A DNA stretch of 64,000 nucleotides from Trichomonas vaginalis G3 (Eukaryota > Parabasalia > Trichomonadida > Trichomonadidae), in contig NC_067206.1 in the NCBI RefSeq assembly GCF_026262505.1, positions 25,807,896 to 25,871,895 of the forward strand. The letters run 5' to 3'. Position numbers and translations under genes: made by a program. A model generated the notes under the pieces. It saw only the letters and a list, made by a program, of their open reading frames with translations. It was not told the DNA's origin and ran no database searches. Below are positions 38,270-50,459 of this stretch, piece by piece; position 1 is the first letter of the stretch; the number at the start of each line of letters is the position of its first letter.

Positions 38270-41200
38270 ATGCCACGTAAGCTACGTAAGAATATACGTA
38301 AGAGGAAGAGAGCATTGAAACATCCAATAGTAAAACTGACACCACAACAACAGTTGCAACAACAAATAATGAATGACCCCACTATGTTGCAACAAATGTC
38401 AAGCAATCCTATGCTTTTAAACCGAGTTTTTGGTGCACAGAGTGGAGGTTTAAGAGCGGCACTTTTAGCGAAAATGGCAGGCTTATGGTGGAGCTGCAGA
38501 CGAACAGCCTATAACCCTCAAAGTCAAATGAATTTGAGTTCACTCAAAAATCAAATATCAGATGTCAAAAAGTCAAACATAGACTACAGAAGCAAATAAG
38601 TGAAAACGAAAAGAAACTAGAATATGACAGACACACAAAGAAACTCAATGAAGTTAAACGTAGAGAAGAAAGAAGAAAGAAGAACAACTGAAAGAACTAA
38701 GTACAGAGGAATATGCGAAAAAAAGTGTCAGAAAAAGCAGCAGAAGTAGCAAAAAATGGAACAAGATGTTGTAAATTTGAAAACCATACTACTCAATATA
38801 AAGTACTGAAAGATGAAGAGATAAAACAAAAGCCCTGAAGACATATATGGATAGCGATGAGTATAAAAAAGAAGTTGAAGCAAATGTAAAGGCAGAAAAA
38901 ACTTTACAGTTGCAAAAACCAAACCGTACAGTATGAAAACTTAGCACAAGAAAGTAAAAATAACGACGCAGCCATGCCAAAAGGCAATGAAAAGCGCAGA
39001 ATATATAAAAGCTAAACAATGACTGGTTAGATGCCCAAGCCAACGCTAAAGCAGCCCAACTTATAGGGTCAATAAGGACAAAAATACAAGCGGATGAAGA
39101 CAGTTCAAATGAAGCTTTAAATGAATGCTGACTTTAAGAACGCCTTCGAAGCTCTTCATAGTAAGGTGAAACTAGTGAACGACTTCTCATCTGGAAAGAA
39201 ACTGAAGTCTGAAGGTTTCGACAACGAGTTAAGAGAAGTAGCACAAAATATGACGAAAATAACAGATGCAGCAACGAGACAGGCAGTTCAAAGTGCCTAT
39301 GACGCCGTTAGAGCAACTGTTGTGGAAAGTCAAGAAAAAAGAGTTACAACAGACCAAAACAGACCTAGTGAAATGCTTTCTTAAAAACGAAAAGTCAGGT
39401 AGGACATTATGCTGCAGATGGAACATAGTGCCAGCTGGTGGAACTTATATACCAGCTGGTGGAACTTATATACTAGCTAGTGGAACTTATATACCACCAA
39501 ACCCTCCAAGAGAAGCACCTGCACCAGGACTACCTAAAACATTTACATCGTCACATGGACACAGACACAGGCATGCACCAAAACCAACACAACAACCACC
39601 TCCACAACCAGCACAGCAACCAACAGTTCAAAATCCAGCACCACAACAACAACCAAAACCAACAGTTCAAAACCCTGCACAACAACCAACAGTTCAAAAC
39701 CCTGCACAGCAACAACAACCAACACAGCAACCAACAGTTCAAAATCCAGCACAACAACAACAACAAACAGAGCAAGGACATAAAAGAAGTAGAGAACAAG
39801 GAAACCAAGAATTCTTAAAAATGCTTAAAGAAGACTATGGTTACCCAGATACTATTGACTTTAGTGACAGATATAAAGAAGCTATTCGAAAGTTCAAGGA
39901 AGGAAATACTGACCCGAACCTATTTAGCTTTATGGCTCAGCATAAAATCGGATATAATTTCAAACCTGGAAAATACAAGCTCGCTAAGGGATATGATTTA
40001 ATAGCATATCGTCCAAATGACATGACTGAATTTACTCCGAGATATTTGGTGTCAGAGATAAATGACAATTCAACTCTCTTCATGAAACGCGTAAAAAATA
40101 GAGACGGAACGAAAGAAGAAAGGCTTATGAATGCAGATGACTTAAATCGGGAACTTGTTGAAAACGGTCTCGGAATATATGAAATGCCAGCAGATGAGGT
40201 ACAAGAAACTCAACAGGAAGAAGTTCAGATACAACCAGACATGGAAGAAATAGTTCAGCAACAACAGCTAGAAGAGCCTGAAGGAAACGAACAAGTCCCT
40301 CCTTTGGAAACTAACTTCACAGAACTAGCTGAAGATTTGGAACAGCCGAAAAATCTTGACCCTCAACAAGAGTATGAGGTGAATATGGAATCTTTCCAAG
40401 AGTCTAAGAAAAATTCGGCTGACATGGTAGAAGAATATCGAAAAATGTTTGCCGACATACAAAAGACTCCAAACCAGATGAAAAATATTCAGCATAGAAT
40501 GGAAGTACTGAAAGAAAATGTACACAAATACAACAACCCTTTTTACTTACGACCATATAACGTTCAATCTTTGGCTGAACTCGGTGAAAATAAAAGGTTA
40601 AATTTCAACAAAACATATAGAAATGAAACATTGTTTAAAGTTCATTCAGAACCTAACATATGGAAACAAACCTACTTTTGTTTCTGCAGACTATGGAACT
40701 ACAATGAGATGGGTCATAAAGCTAACCCGGATAGGTGGTTCATAAACTTACAACCACAATTCCAAGAAGTTGTAGACGCAATGGAAGTCAATGGTGAACC
40801 AGATATAGCTGGTATTTTCAGCGCGGCTTTAATGCCATTGAAAGATATGAAACATGCAGATATTTTGGACCAGTATGAAATGAACATGGCTGATGGAAAT
40901 ATAACACCTGACGTTCTAGAACATTATCTCAAAGAACTACACAGAACCATAGAGATGGTATATTTGGTGAAGAGTTTAGAAAGAAAGTTAGGGAGACAGA
41001 AGAAAGAGAACCTATTGTACATGACCTTGCAAACGAAAGTTTGCAAAATGTCATAAAAACTTACTTTGCAGACAATGAACTGAGAAGGGATGAATATTTA
41101 AGAAAAACTCAAATGGACAGTACCAAATGAAATGTTAGTATTGAAAAACATGTTCCTTGACAAAATAAAACCAACTACAGAAATAAATGACGCAAGACTG

Positions 41201-41667
41201 AAACATTGGGTAAAAGCTTTCCCATTCACAAAAGATATTGTTGGTAACATGGAAAGAAAAACCAGAATGGCTACAAAAACATATATTTGGAAACGAGCTT
41301 ATTCCATATGGACAAGCTCTGTTTGAAGAGCTTGAACCGGAAACTCAGGAAAGAGTCATGCAAACAATACGCGAAGACTCAAATACAAAAACATGACAAA
41401 ATCTTTCTAGGATATAGGTTACCTGAGATGGGCGACCAGAGCCCAAAGGCAAAAAGGACATGGGAAATTTACAACATACTAGGTGAACATGGGCAAAGAT
41501 GCAACAACTTGAAGCAGAGGGCAAGTTACCAAAAGCGACACCAAAGAAGAAGAGAAGAAGTAACTTCATCTAGTGAAAGTAGTGGCAATGAAGGAAAAAG
41601 AAGAGTTAAAAACTCAGCCAGGAAGAAAGTAAAGCTTGGTCCACGTGGGTTCTATTATGACACATAA
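38270..41667 (+). pseudogene. Long coiled-coil virion-type protein, element B copy, broken
   Basis: Related to 32334-35524. The same basic leader follows CTTTTTAACTTCACTTAAA. The middle Q/P-rich tract is longer than in A: a TVQNPAQQQ-type unit repeats about five times (39600-39770), and an IPAGGTY unit repeats before it. The locus is heavily broken. Confidence 0.55.
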
Positions 41668-41699
41668 ATCCAACTATTCTATATTTTTACCCATATGAA

Positions 41700-43308
41700 A
41701 TGTACGCCGCTCAGAATATAACGCCAACAGTTTTGGATGCCATGAATGGAAATGTTTCCGAATGTATAACGAATGCGACAATGCCATTAGAAGGTCAAAA
41801 TAGTTCCTGGAACTTACGAATATACAACTGCTGTTTCTTATGGAAATGTAGGTGAGTTTGGAGAAGGTTCTTCAACAACAGTAGATATTGCTTGCGACAG
41901 GTTTCATATTATTTCTATTGACAACTCATTCTTATACGTGGAACAAGACATTGAAATAAAACCTTCTGCCAAGTTGTCTGACAAGAAAGGTTGCAATGGA
42001 ATTTTCTATGTCGGATACCAATATGCTCCAGAAGTTTTCATGGGATATAAGATATATTCTAACTCTGACTTAGTTCAAACAGTAACATGGGCAAACTATG
42101 AATGGTTCGCTTTAAGAAACTCAGTACAACCACAAGCTAGAGAACAAACAGACCAGTATGCAACTATTGAGAAAATAAGAAGACTTGACCCTAACGTTCC
42201 AGGAGTTTATGTTAACCTTTCTGGACAAACTGCAGCAGCAGTAACCAAAGTAAAACTGAAACTTAGAGTTCCTTTGTCATCTTTCCTCATCTTCAGGTTT
42301 TTAAGATACTTGCCAAACTGGGCAGGAAAAATTTCTATTGAACTTACTCCAAGCAAAAATAACTTAGTCATTGCACCAACACAAGACCCATTCACTATTA
42401 CAGACGTAAAGGGAACAAATCAAACGTCATTCGCCGAATTTTGCAAAGACAAAGTTGACTTAGACTTTGGTTTCTCAAACTTCAACACTGAAGTAAACTA
42501 TTATTTCAATGCTGCTGGAACTGCTTGGGACCCAGTTAAGTTCACATGCGAAAAATTTGAATGCAAGAGAATAGAAAGCAGACTTGCAGTCTCTATATGT
42601 TGGACCCAGATATTTCAAATGCTTTAGCTGCCAAATATATTGCAGTTCCACTTATGTTCCCTATACACCAAATATCTGTCAAAGACTTTGCAGGTGAAGT
42701 TGGAAACCAAAGTGCTGACCCAGGTGCAAGAACAGATATTGCTTTAACAACTGCAATGAAACATGCAGATACTATGTTTGTACTGTTCAGACGAACTATA
42801 AATGACTATTCTTTTTTCTACAACCCCGGTATTAAATATCATATAAACATAGATGGCAAATATTATCCAAGAGAAGAATATTCTACAGTTGAAGATATGA
42901 GGTCATACAACTTGACATTAGATGCTATGAACTTTAACAACAACTTCACAACAACCATTAACCCTGAAATGCAAAGTTCTATTATGCCATATGTGAAAGT
43001 ATGGACTCATACAGGAGGTCAAAAAACTCAATATACAAATGGAGACCGTTCAAACTTTTGGCTTGGCATTCCATTTGCTGACTCAGAAGACTTTATGGGT
43101 GGTATTTCAACTGTTGTACAGTTCAAATACAATATACTGGTGACAGAGACGGTCCGGATGAATTGAAAGCAAAGAAGTTTACAAAAACCAATAGCACTTT
43201 TCACGGAAGATGCTCTTTTGAAGATTCGTTCGATGAAACCTGCTGGGGCTCCTCAGATTGGCATAACGACAGCTTCCATCGAGCAGATTTTTGGCAGCAG
43301 GTCAGTAA
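41700..43308 (+). pseudogene. Major capsid protein, element B copy, broken
   Basis: Related to 30696-32301 and almost identical where readable, including VPLSSFLIFRFLRYLPNWAG and the EQI..AAGQ end. ATATTTTTACCCATATGAA precedes the start. A few breaks. The 3' end overlaps the convergent small gene, as in A. Confidence 0.68.
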
Positions 43309-43621
43309 GTTGTTCTTGAACTGACTTCTCTCCGTCAAATATTGACAGTACGCCAGTTTTGACATAATATTGTAAGATAAACTTACCTTTAGAAATATCT
43401 GTAAGTTTTGTTGTTATATTTTTGTCAACGTCAAGAACTTTCACCATTTCAGTTATACCAACTTTCTTTGCTTTATGAAAATATTTTGGTTCAGCAAAGA
43501 CTGCTATTCTATAACATTTTCCATTGTTTGTGTAAAGAACTATTCTGTCAATGTATTTGTATGTTTTGTGTGTGTAAACTTTGTTCTGCTTCAATTCGAA
43601 GAGATACTCAAATACGTCCAT
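43253..43621 (-). CDS. Small element protein beside the capsid gene, B copy
   Basis: 122 residues, matching 30383-30802 over about 112 residues (MDVFEYLFELKQNKVYTHK at the start). It is divergent from the 43640 gene across 18 bp and its end overlaps the capsid gene. Function unknown. Confidence 0.5.
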   Translation of the reverse strand: MDVFEYLFELKQNKVYTHKTYKYIDRIVLYTNNGKCYRIAVFAEPKYFHKAKKVGITEMVKVLDVDKNITTKLTDISKGKFILQYYVKTGVLSIFDGEKSVQEQLTDLLPKICSMEAVVMPI

Positions 43622-43639
43622 CTTTTTATTCTAAGTAAA

Positions 43640-44223
43640 ATGTCATTTCCGAAAATAGAAGCGTAAGTGTTTTCAAAAGGTTTAATGGCGGTGGCAGATG
43701 TGAAGTTAAATTCACCAACTCAAACAAACAGTCAAAGTGTTATTGTCAATGTCAAAGAAAGAGATGTTGAAATGGGGAAACCATACGAAGACCAAGATGG
43801 TATAACAATAGTTCCTGTAAAAAGAACAACCAACATTACCCTGAAGTTAGCAGAGACTTAAGTTCTGTTGCAGATATTCGAAACGACTACCAACAACTTA
43901 AAGACAAACTTCAAACTCAGGAGAAGATTTGTCAAGCTTTAGGTATAATGTTAAACTTGGTCGAACACAACCCTGTAAAAGTGAACTCATATGTCATTGC
44001 ACCTCATGAAGTTTTGAAAGAACTATTGAAACTTTTGACAGAGGCAGACGATATAAACATCAAAGAAATAGAACCCGACGTTAGTTGCTGTGGTGTTTCA
44101 TATAATGTCATTGACAAGATATACGTTATGAAAGGAGGTGAAACGTTGAACTTAAAGTATAGTTTCCCAGACGTCATAAAAATATTTGACGACCACAACA
44201 TTTCATTAAAATTTATTTGCTAA
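43640..44223 (+). pseudogene. Conserved element protein, B copy, broken
   Basis: Related to 29816-30364 (VADVKLNSPTQTNSQSV, YNVIDKIYVMKGGETLNLKY). The 3' end is longer than in A, closing with DDHNISLKFIC. It is broken. The next small gene follows within a few bases. Confidence 0.5.
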
Positions 44224-44229
44224 GTAAAA

Positions 44230-44418
44230 ATGTCAAAACTTCTTGAAAGATGTTTGAAGAAAAATAATATAGACTTTATTTCATGTAAAGGACTTTACAC
44301 ACTTTTGAACGATATGAAAGACCCTGTTTTGTTTGTTCGTGTAGACAAAGGAAAGTTTCTATGTCTTTACAAAATATTTGAACTTCTTAGACAGAGAACT
44401 TCAAGAAACGCCATGTGA
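44230..44418 (+). CDS. Element B-specific small protein
   Basis: 62 residues beginning MSKLLERCLKKNNIDFISC, with FVRVDKGKFLCLYKIFELL. It follows GCTAAGTAAAA, the same start-proximal word used by its neighbours. In A the corresponding gap is only about 40 bp, so the gene was gained in B or lost in A. The 3' part is uncertain. Unrecognised. Confidence 0.4.
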   Translation: MSKLLERCLKKNNIDFISCKGLYTLLNDMKDPVLFVRVDKGKFLCLYKIFELLRQRTSRNAM

Positions 44419-44471
44419 AAGTTTAGATGAAGTTCTTCTCCACTTTCAGAAAAACTTTTAAATATATGTAA

Positions 44472-45259
44472 ATGGCAGAAGACACAATGGTTTATACTAT
44501 TACGACTAAAAACCCTGAGTCATATAATTCTATAACAACAAACTTACAAAGTCCTCAAGGACGATATTGTAAACTAACCTTAAACACAATGACGACTAAA
44601 GCTTGTTTTGCTCTTTTGACACCAGAAGATTTTATTGTTGTGAATGGTAAAAAATACTCCTTTGAAGATACTTACTCAGATATACCACCAACAGGTTTTG
44701 TTACTTATTTAATACTTTAAGGACGAGTGTAACATGTGCTGCAACTAGAGCAGGTTTCATTATGTTTGGATGTCCGACTGAGTTTACTATAAACAATATG
44801 AGCTATAATACAAAACTTATATCTGGTTTTTACTACCAACAGTTTCCTATAACAGGAAAGTTGTCATACAAGGAATGTCTATTCCATTGACTTTAAGTAC
44901 ACCTATTTTATATATTGTTTCAAACTTAGGTTCAAAGTGTTATTCGAATGTCGACAGAAACTACTATGACCAAAAGATACTTATGCGTATAAACAACACT
45001 TTCTCTGCTGGTTTGCCTATTGTTCATTCGAATGCAGAGTTTTCAGCTTTAGTAAACTCAAACACTTTAGCAAAACATAAAACTTAACCTTAGTTGACGC
45101 AAACTTTGTTCCTGTAAAACTTTTATGTCCTATGTATTTGTCAATGACGGCAGAAAGTTTCGAATTGGAAGATGCAACTGGTGAAAGTATTGTATTACAA
45201 GAACAACTTCAACAACAAATAGCTCAAGAACAACAAAGCAACAAATAGCTCAAGAATAA
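44472..45259 (+). pseudogene. Jelly-roll-like structural protein (penton candidate), B copy, broken
   Basis: Related to 28982-29777. It begins MAEDTMVYTITTKNPESYNS after AAATATATGTAA and ends in the Q-rich tail QEQLQQQIAQEQQ. It has several breaks. Role inferred only from strand pattern and position. Confidence 0.4.
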
Positions 45260-45288
45260 AAAAAAATATTTTTTTTATTTTTATAAAA

Positions 45289-46526
45289 ATGTACAGAATA
45301 GATGTTTCAGATTTTTATGACTTCCAAACATTCAGAAATATGTGTCCATTTCGAGACTATAACAAAGCAGTCGAGAATTTGAAACGTTTAGTCATTTATG
45401 TCGACTCTGCCCCAGAATGTTATGTCATGAAAGAATGGGATGTAGTCTTTAACAAACCAAGAGCAACAATAGTTTCAGAACAAGAATGTAGACAGAAACT
45501 TAAGAAAATAAAAGTTGTACAAGTTGCGCATGAAGATGTTAGATGCTTGGGATATCTTATTGTCAAAGTTAGAAGATTTTTTCAGTTCGAGGTATAAAGT
45601 TTTATACACCTTCTCCAAACTTCTATTCTATCTTCACTGGATATAAATACGAACAAGTAGAATGGAAAGAAAATGTTATAGAAGCTTGGTTAGACCATGT
45701 CAAAGAAATTATATGCAATGGAAACGAAAGAGTCTATGAGTATATCTTATGTTGGTTTGCAAACATCTTACAACATCCAAGTGCTAAAAATGAAACTGCT
45801 CTCATTATAATTGGAAAACAAGGAACTGGTAAGAACACTTTCTTTACAGATATCTTATGCAAACTGTTAGAAGGTTATTCGAATCCGAATATGACAAACT
45901 TAGAAAACATCTGCGGCAAGTTTAACTCTTCAATAGAGAATATGAAACTTATAGTATGTAACGAACTTCAAAGTATAGATACAACAAAAGTTTTGAACTC
46001 AGATGCTTTGAAGAGTCTTATAAACAGACAAAGTTGGAGTGTTGAAAGAAAATATAAAGACCAAAGAGTTTGTGAAAATGTTGCAAACTTCATTATGGTT
46101 TCAAACAATGCTGTTCCGATGAAGTTAGAAAGTTCTGACAGAAGATATGTAGTTGTCAGAACGTCAGATTCTCATATGCAAGATACAGAATATTTTGACG
46201 ACTTAGCAGAAACTTTGACATCTGACTTTTACAACCACTTGTTCTCATATTTCATGACATTAGATATTTCTAAGTTCAATCCAAGACAAATTCCACATAC
46301 CGAAGAGAGACAAACATTGTTAGAAGCAAACAAGAGTGTATATGAACTGTTCATAGATGAAACTGACTTTGAGTGTTTAGATGAAAGGTCATTGTACGAT
46401 TCGTATAAACAATATTGTCAAGAGTATGGTTATATGACAGCATCTAAACGAACATTCTTGGCAAATGTCAAAAGTCTTTTAGATGTTCAGAATGGTGTAT
46501 ATACAAAGAAAAATTTTTCTGAGTAA
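45289..46526 (+). pseudogene. SF3 (D5-like) helicase, element B copy, broken
   Basis: Clearest view of the helicase core: Walker A in GKQGTGKNTFFTDILC, then the NMKLIVCNELQSID strand, an SF3 motif-C region with IMVSNNAVPMKLESSDRRYV, and a C-terminal winged-helix-like block (LYDSYKQYCQEYGYMTASKR). No primase domain is visible upstream. TTTTTATTTTTATAAAA precedes the start. A few breaks. Confidence 0.8.
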
Positions 46527-46564
46527 ATTTAAAAAAAAAATATTTTTTTTATCCGATAGAAAAG

Positions 46565-46885
46565 ATGACAGAAAAATTAACTTTTTACATAGCGCCAAAC
46601 CCTTCTTGCCCACATCTTTTTAAGCCACAATATATAGACATAGAACTAAATAGAGAAAGCGAAATTCTACAAACAGAAGAAACATATAGAGACCTAGATA
46701 ACGAAAATGGATATGCGCTATTCTGGTTAGATTGTCCTTATGAAATGTATGAAAAAAGGGCTTTATATGAAGAATATAGAAAATATTGTCATGAAAACGA
46801 TATAAGACCAAGCTCTAGAGAAAAATTCGATGCTGGTATAAAACATCTTTTCGAAGTTCAGAATGGCAAATATATAAAGAAATAA
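46565..46885 (+). CDS. Stand-alone copy of helicase C-terminal domain
   Basis: 106 residues, found only in B. Residues 64-106 (LYEEYRKYCHENDIRPSSRE to LFEVQNGKYIKK) clearly resemble the last 45 residues of the adjacent helicase (LYDSYKQYCQEYGYMTASKR to LLDVQNGVYTKK). The N-terminal 60 residues are unrelated and unrecognised. The leader ATATTTTTTTTATCCGATAG is shared with the next gene. It may be a DNA-binding accessory derived from the helicase. Confidence 0.6.
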   Translation: MTEKLTFYIAPNPSCPHLFKPQYIDIELNRESEILQTEETYRDLDNENGYALFWLDCPYEMYEKRALYEEYRKYCHENDIRPSSREKFDAGIKHLFEVQNGKYIKK

Positions 46886-46935
46886 TTTTTCTGAGTAAAT
46901 TTTAAAAAAAAATATTTTTTTATCCGATAGAAAAG

Positions 46936-47355
46936 ATGACGAAATTCATCTCAGTAAACAAGTACATGTCAGGACTTAAAGAAGAACTAGACCCATTCAC
47001 ATATTTGAATGTTTACTTCTACCATTTTGAAAAGTCTTCATTCAGCAAAGTTTGGAACATCGAACCAGTTAAGTTTGCTATTGTGACTAAAAATGGTGCG
47101 AAATTTGAAGACTTAGACATAGAAGGTTTGTTAGCAGTCAAAGAAAGTTTTGACAGAAGGTTTTCAAACCTTAAAGAAGGCAAAGCATACAAACTTGTTA
47201 TACCTTATGAACCAAAGAAAGCAGACGACTATGAATATTATGAGTCTAAGATAGTTGAAGTTCAAGGTAAATTGGGTAAAAAGATTTTAGAGTCTAAGCC
47301 AGTGTTTGCTCCTAAAGAGGAAGAGAACATTGACATTGACCCAGAAATGTTCTAA
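46936..47355 (+). CDS. Conserved 139-residue element protein, B copy
   Basis: It looks whole and matches 26637-27058, with WNIEPVKFAIVTKNGAKFED and YKLVIPYEPKKADDYEYYES, ending in NIDIDPEMF. Its leader TTTTTTATCCGATAGAAAAG equals that of the preceding gene. An ssDNA-binding role is only a guess. Confidence 0.55.
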   Translation: MTKFISVNKYMSGLKEELDPFTYLNVYFYHFEKSSFSKVWNIEPVKFAIVTKNGAKFEDLDIEGLLAVKESFDRRFSNLKEGKAYKLVIPYEPKKADDYEYYESKIVEVQGKLGKKILESKPVFAPKEEENIDIDPEMF

Positions 47356-47371
47356 AAATAAAATTTTATTT

Positions 47372-47818
47372 TTACATGTCAAATTTCTTCTTCTCTGGCT
47401 CTGGTTCTTTCTTCTCTTCTTCTACTTTCTTTTCTTTCTTTTCTTTCTTCTTCTTTTCTGGTGGAGTTATGTCAAATTTGGCGCAACCATATTTATGTAA
47501 AAGTTCTTTGTCCTTTAATAGCTCTTCTATTCTGTTTTCTATTTCATCTTCAAGAACAGCGCATGTGTTTTCTTTGCATTCTAAGAACTTTTGTTGGACT
47601 TCATCTTTCCAATCGGCGTCATCTCTGTCAACAAGTCTGTCATTGACAAATTTTAAGACTTCTCTGCTTAATGTTTTATGGTTCTTGTCATATTCCCAGA
47701 AACAGAACTTTAGAACAAATTCACCTTTCTTGTTTACACTATGTAAGATTTTATGGTCGACAGATGTTTTGCTGTCAAAAAGCTTGTCTCGAATATAGAT
47801 GGCGAAATCGCTAGACAT
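47372..47818 (-). CDS. Small charged protein, B copy
   Basis: 148 residues, apparently whole. Residues 1-115 are helical (MSSDFAIYIRDKLFDSKTSV; LSREVLKFVNDRL). Residues 118-148 form a KKKKEKKEKK/PEPEKKK tail. It is divergent from the ATPase gene across 36 bp and convergent with the 139-residue gene. Unrecognised. Confidence 0.55.
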   Translation of the reverse strand: MSSDFAIYIRDKLFDSKTSVDHKILHSVNKKGEFVLKFCFWEYDKNHKTLSREVLKFVNDRLVDRDDADWKDEVQQKFLECKENTCAVLEDEIENRIEELLKDKELLHKYGCAKFDITPPEKKKKEKKEKKVEEEKKEPEPEKKKFDM

Positions 47819-47854
47819 TTTCAAAAAGATAAAAATTTTAATTTTTCTAAAAAT

Positions 47855-48728
47855 ATGTTAGAAAAAAAGTTTGCTGACATTGACAAAAAATTTGAGAATG
47901 TTTTGAAGAAGAACAAGAGGAAGTTAGAAAATGCTCAGATAAAACCCATACATGACAAGTTCTTATTTGCTCAGAATGGTATAACAGGTCTAATTGCACC
48001 ACCTGGGTCGGGTAAGACTTTCACTTATCTTAAAATGGCTGCACAACAACAAGAACTAGATGAGAAGAACCCATTCTATGAGTTAGTTGTCATTTGTAGT
48101 ACTTCTGGTCAATTTGACCAAACCGTAAATTCGTTCAAAGATATTATAAAGAAGTCTAAGTTAGTATGTATAAAAGACTCTGAGTTGTTAGATTGGATAA
48201 AGAAGTACCAAAGAAGAGTTTTGAAGTACAATGCTATAAATGAATGTCAATTCGAAGTTTAAAGACCCAAATGAGGAAATGCAGAGAATATTAGAGAAGA
48301 AACACTTCCGAAAACAAACAGAAAGAGATAGAATACATTCGAAGAAATTGCAATCTTACGATTGGAAGACTTACCCTCATAGATGTCTTCTTATTTTAGA
48401 CGACTTTGCATCTCATCCTTTGTTAAAGAACAGAGAACAAGATATGTGTCGAATTCTTAAGAAGCTCAGACACTTCAACATCTCAGTTGTCATTTGTGTA
48501 CAGACAGCAAAGAGTTTAAGTAAGGATGTAAAGAGAATACTTACTGACATTGTACTTTTCCCCGGATTGTCCGAAGACGATTTCATGGAACTTATGAAAG
48601 AGTCCATGGCAGGTAAGTTTGACAGACATGAACTATGGGAGAAGTACAAAGTCATACAAGACCCTCATACTTCTTTCAGAATTCATATCTACGCAAACAA
48701 AGTTCAAATTGTAAAAAGTCAAGCGTAA
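47855..48728 (+). pseudogene. A32/FtsK-HerA-type packaging ATPase, B copy
   Basis: Starts MLEKKFADIDKKFENVLKK after AATTTTTCTAAAAAT. Walker A is GLIAPPGSGKTFTYL near residue 50. The Walker B region reads LLILDDFASHPL, followed by the arginine-rich RHFNISVVICVQTAKSLS region. It ends with SFRIHIYANKVQIVKSQA. Nearly whole, with about one or two breaks. Genome packaging is the established role of the family. Confidence 0.8.
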
Positions 48729-49136
48729 AAAATGTAAGTGTTTTAGTCTTAGTCTGTTGTGGTGCTGGGGCTGTCGGTTCTTCTGGCTTTGGAAGACATT
48801 CAGGAAGAGGAACGTCAGTCATCCGTTTGTGTCCTGTCGGAAGGAAAAACTTTTCCAGTTGTCGGGAAATTTTTTTCTGTCGGAAGGAAAAACTTTTTCT
48901 GTCGGAAGGAAAAATTTTTTCTGTCGTTCGACCAAAAAGTTCTCAATTTTCGAAAATTTGAATGGTTTACGGACGAACAACAGGAAATTTTTTTCCAGTT
49001 GTCGGGAAATTTTTTTCTTGTCGGATGGAAGGACTCGGAATGTCGGATGGAAGGACTCGGAATGCCAGAAGGATTTGACAAGACAATTTACCTTATAGAG
49101 CTACCTGAGCCATCTGAAGTCAAGCTTGAAAAATAA
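48729..49136 (+). pseudogene. Repeat-invaded small gene after the ATPase, B copy
   Basis: Related to 24812-25260. The middle holds TTTTCTGTCGGAAGGAAAAA and CCAGTTGTCGGGAAATTTTT units, fewer and in different order than in A. The stable parts are a glycine-rich segment (GSSGFGRHSGRGT) in one frame and the coding end IELPEPSEVKLEK. Product unclear. Confidence 0.4.
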
Positions 49137-49145
49137 ATGGTTCAT

Positions 49146-49838
49146 TTACTCTGCTTGTTTGAAGTTGTCAAAATACTCTGTTATTTTTTCTTTCAGTAGC
49201 GGCAAATCTTCTTTGAAGGTAAGTATTGTACAACCTTTAATATCATAGTGTGTTTGAGGTAAAGTATCTTGAACTATTTGTTTCACATCTTCATTTGGTG
49301 TCATTGAAATCGGTAAGTTTTCGCGATAGAACCAATTTCTGTCAGATTTGTAAATCTTAGCAAGGTCGTAAAAGCTTTTGTTGTTTCTTCTGACTAAATG
49401 CAACATAACCATATCTCTGTCTTCTTCATTTTCCATCTCTTCAGTATAAATCATATACTTATAGTTCTTTTCCTTTCCTTTTGGTACCGAACGTGGTATT
49501 CTTTTCTGTATGTTTTTGTCTTTTGCTTCAAGCTTGTTCTCTAGCTCTTCACGTTCTTGTCTATGAATTTCATCTAACATCATGAAAATATAACAAGCGT
49601 AACGAGGTGAAGCCCACATTGCAACAGCATTTACAAGAAGTCTATGTACATACCAGCCTCTCAAACCATTTAGCAAATTTTTACGATTTTCGTACGGAAT
49701 CTCGACCCGCGGTTTTCCTCGGGTCGCAAACATATGAGGAAATTCTTCTAAAAGTTCTTTTGTCTGTTGGTTTTCAAACCAATGATGTGCTTGCTTTGTA
49801 GAACGAAGAGCATTCAAAATACTTTGCATTTGGTACAT
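49146..49838 (-). CDS. KilA-N-related protein, element B copy, with palindrome in domain loop
   Basis: The C-terminal 150 residues match 23963-24802 almost exactly (IPRSVPKGKEKNYK, KSDRNWFYRENLPI). The KilA-N core is RGWYVHRLLVNAVAMWASPR. The loop before it differs from A and contains TRGKPRVE, encoded by a hairpin CGACCCG...CGGGTCG (49703-49726). The upstream sequence changes into the 87-bp repeats at 49924. Confidence 0.65.
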   Translation of the reverse strand: MYQMQSILNALRSTKQAHHWFENQQTKELLEEFPHMFATRGKPRVEIPYENRKNLLNGLRGWYVHRLLVNAVAMWASPRYACYIFMMLDEIHRQEREELENKLEAKDKNIQKRIPRSVPKGKEKNYKYMIYTEEMENEEDRDMVMLHLVRRNNKSFYDLAKIYKSDRNWFYRENLPISMTPNEDVKQIVQDTLPQTHYDIKGCTILTFKEDLPLLKEKITEYFDNFKQAE

Positions 49839-49923
49839 GTCATCTTTGACCGAACGAATGAGACGGAGTTGTTTGTTAAACTGAACCCACTCGTATTCTT
49901 CATGAATTTTGTATAAAAGATAT

Positions 49924-50268
49924 GATTTCAGGGATTTTTTTTACGAAGTGTCAAAGTTCTCTTCGTCAAAAAATAACAGTTATATAATGAAATTTGGTCA
50001 TTTTTTCACGATTTCAGGGATTTTTTTTACGAAGTGTCAAAGTTCTCTTCGTCAAAAAATAACAGTTATATAATGAAATTTGGTCATTTTTTCACGATTT
50101 CAGGGATTTTTTTTACGAAGTGTCAAAGTTCTCTTCGTCAAAAAAATACAGTTATATCATGAAATTTGGTCATTTTTTCACGATTTCAGGGATTTTTTTA
50201 CGAAGTGTCAAAGTTCTCTTCGTCAAAAAAATACAGTTATATCATGATTTTTGGTCATTTTTTTCAGC
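49924..50268. repeat. 86-87-bp tandem repeat, four copies
   Basis: Four copies of a unit starting ATTTCAGGGATTTTTT and containing ACGAAGTGTCAAAGTTCTCT and GAAATTTGGTCATTTTTTCA start at 49924, 50011, 50097 and 50183. The unit resembles the end of spacer 23130-23190 in A (ATGACCAAATTTCATGATAT). It ends at a partial AAATATATTTTAGG unit and the inverse of the GAGGGACCGAGGGACC motif (50284-50325). Confidence 0.85.
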
Positions 50269-50459
50269 AAAAATATATTTTAGGTGTCACCAGGTCCTCG
50301 GTCCCTCGGTCCCTCGGTCAACTAACATCTTTTTGAAAATGGTGACAAACATGACATTTTGACAACAACACAGGAAATAAACTTCTTCGTATATGTTTTG
50401 TCATGATTTCATCGTCAATGAGTGTAAATCAGACAAAAATATATTTCTACCATAAAGTT

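Noticed and set aside
39543-39808. Leucine/valine/tryptophan-rich minus-strand frames resembling membrane proteins
   Set aside because: They are the antisense of the Q/N/P-rich repeat tract in the long coiled-coil gene.
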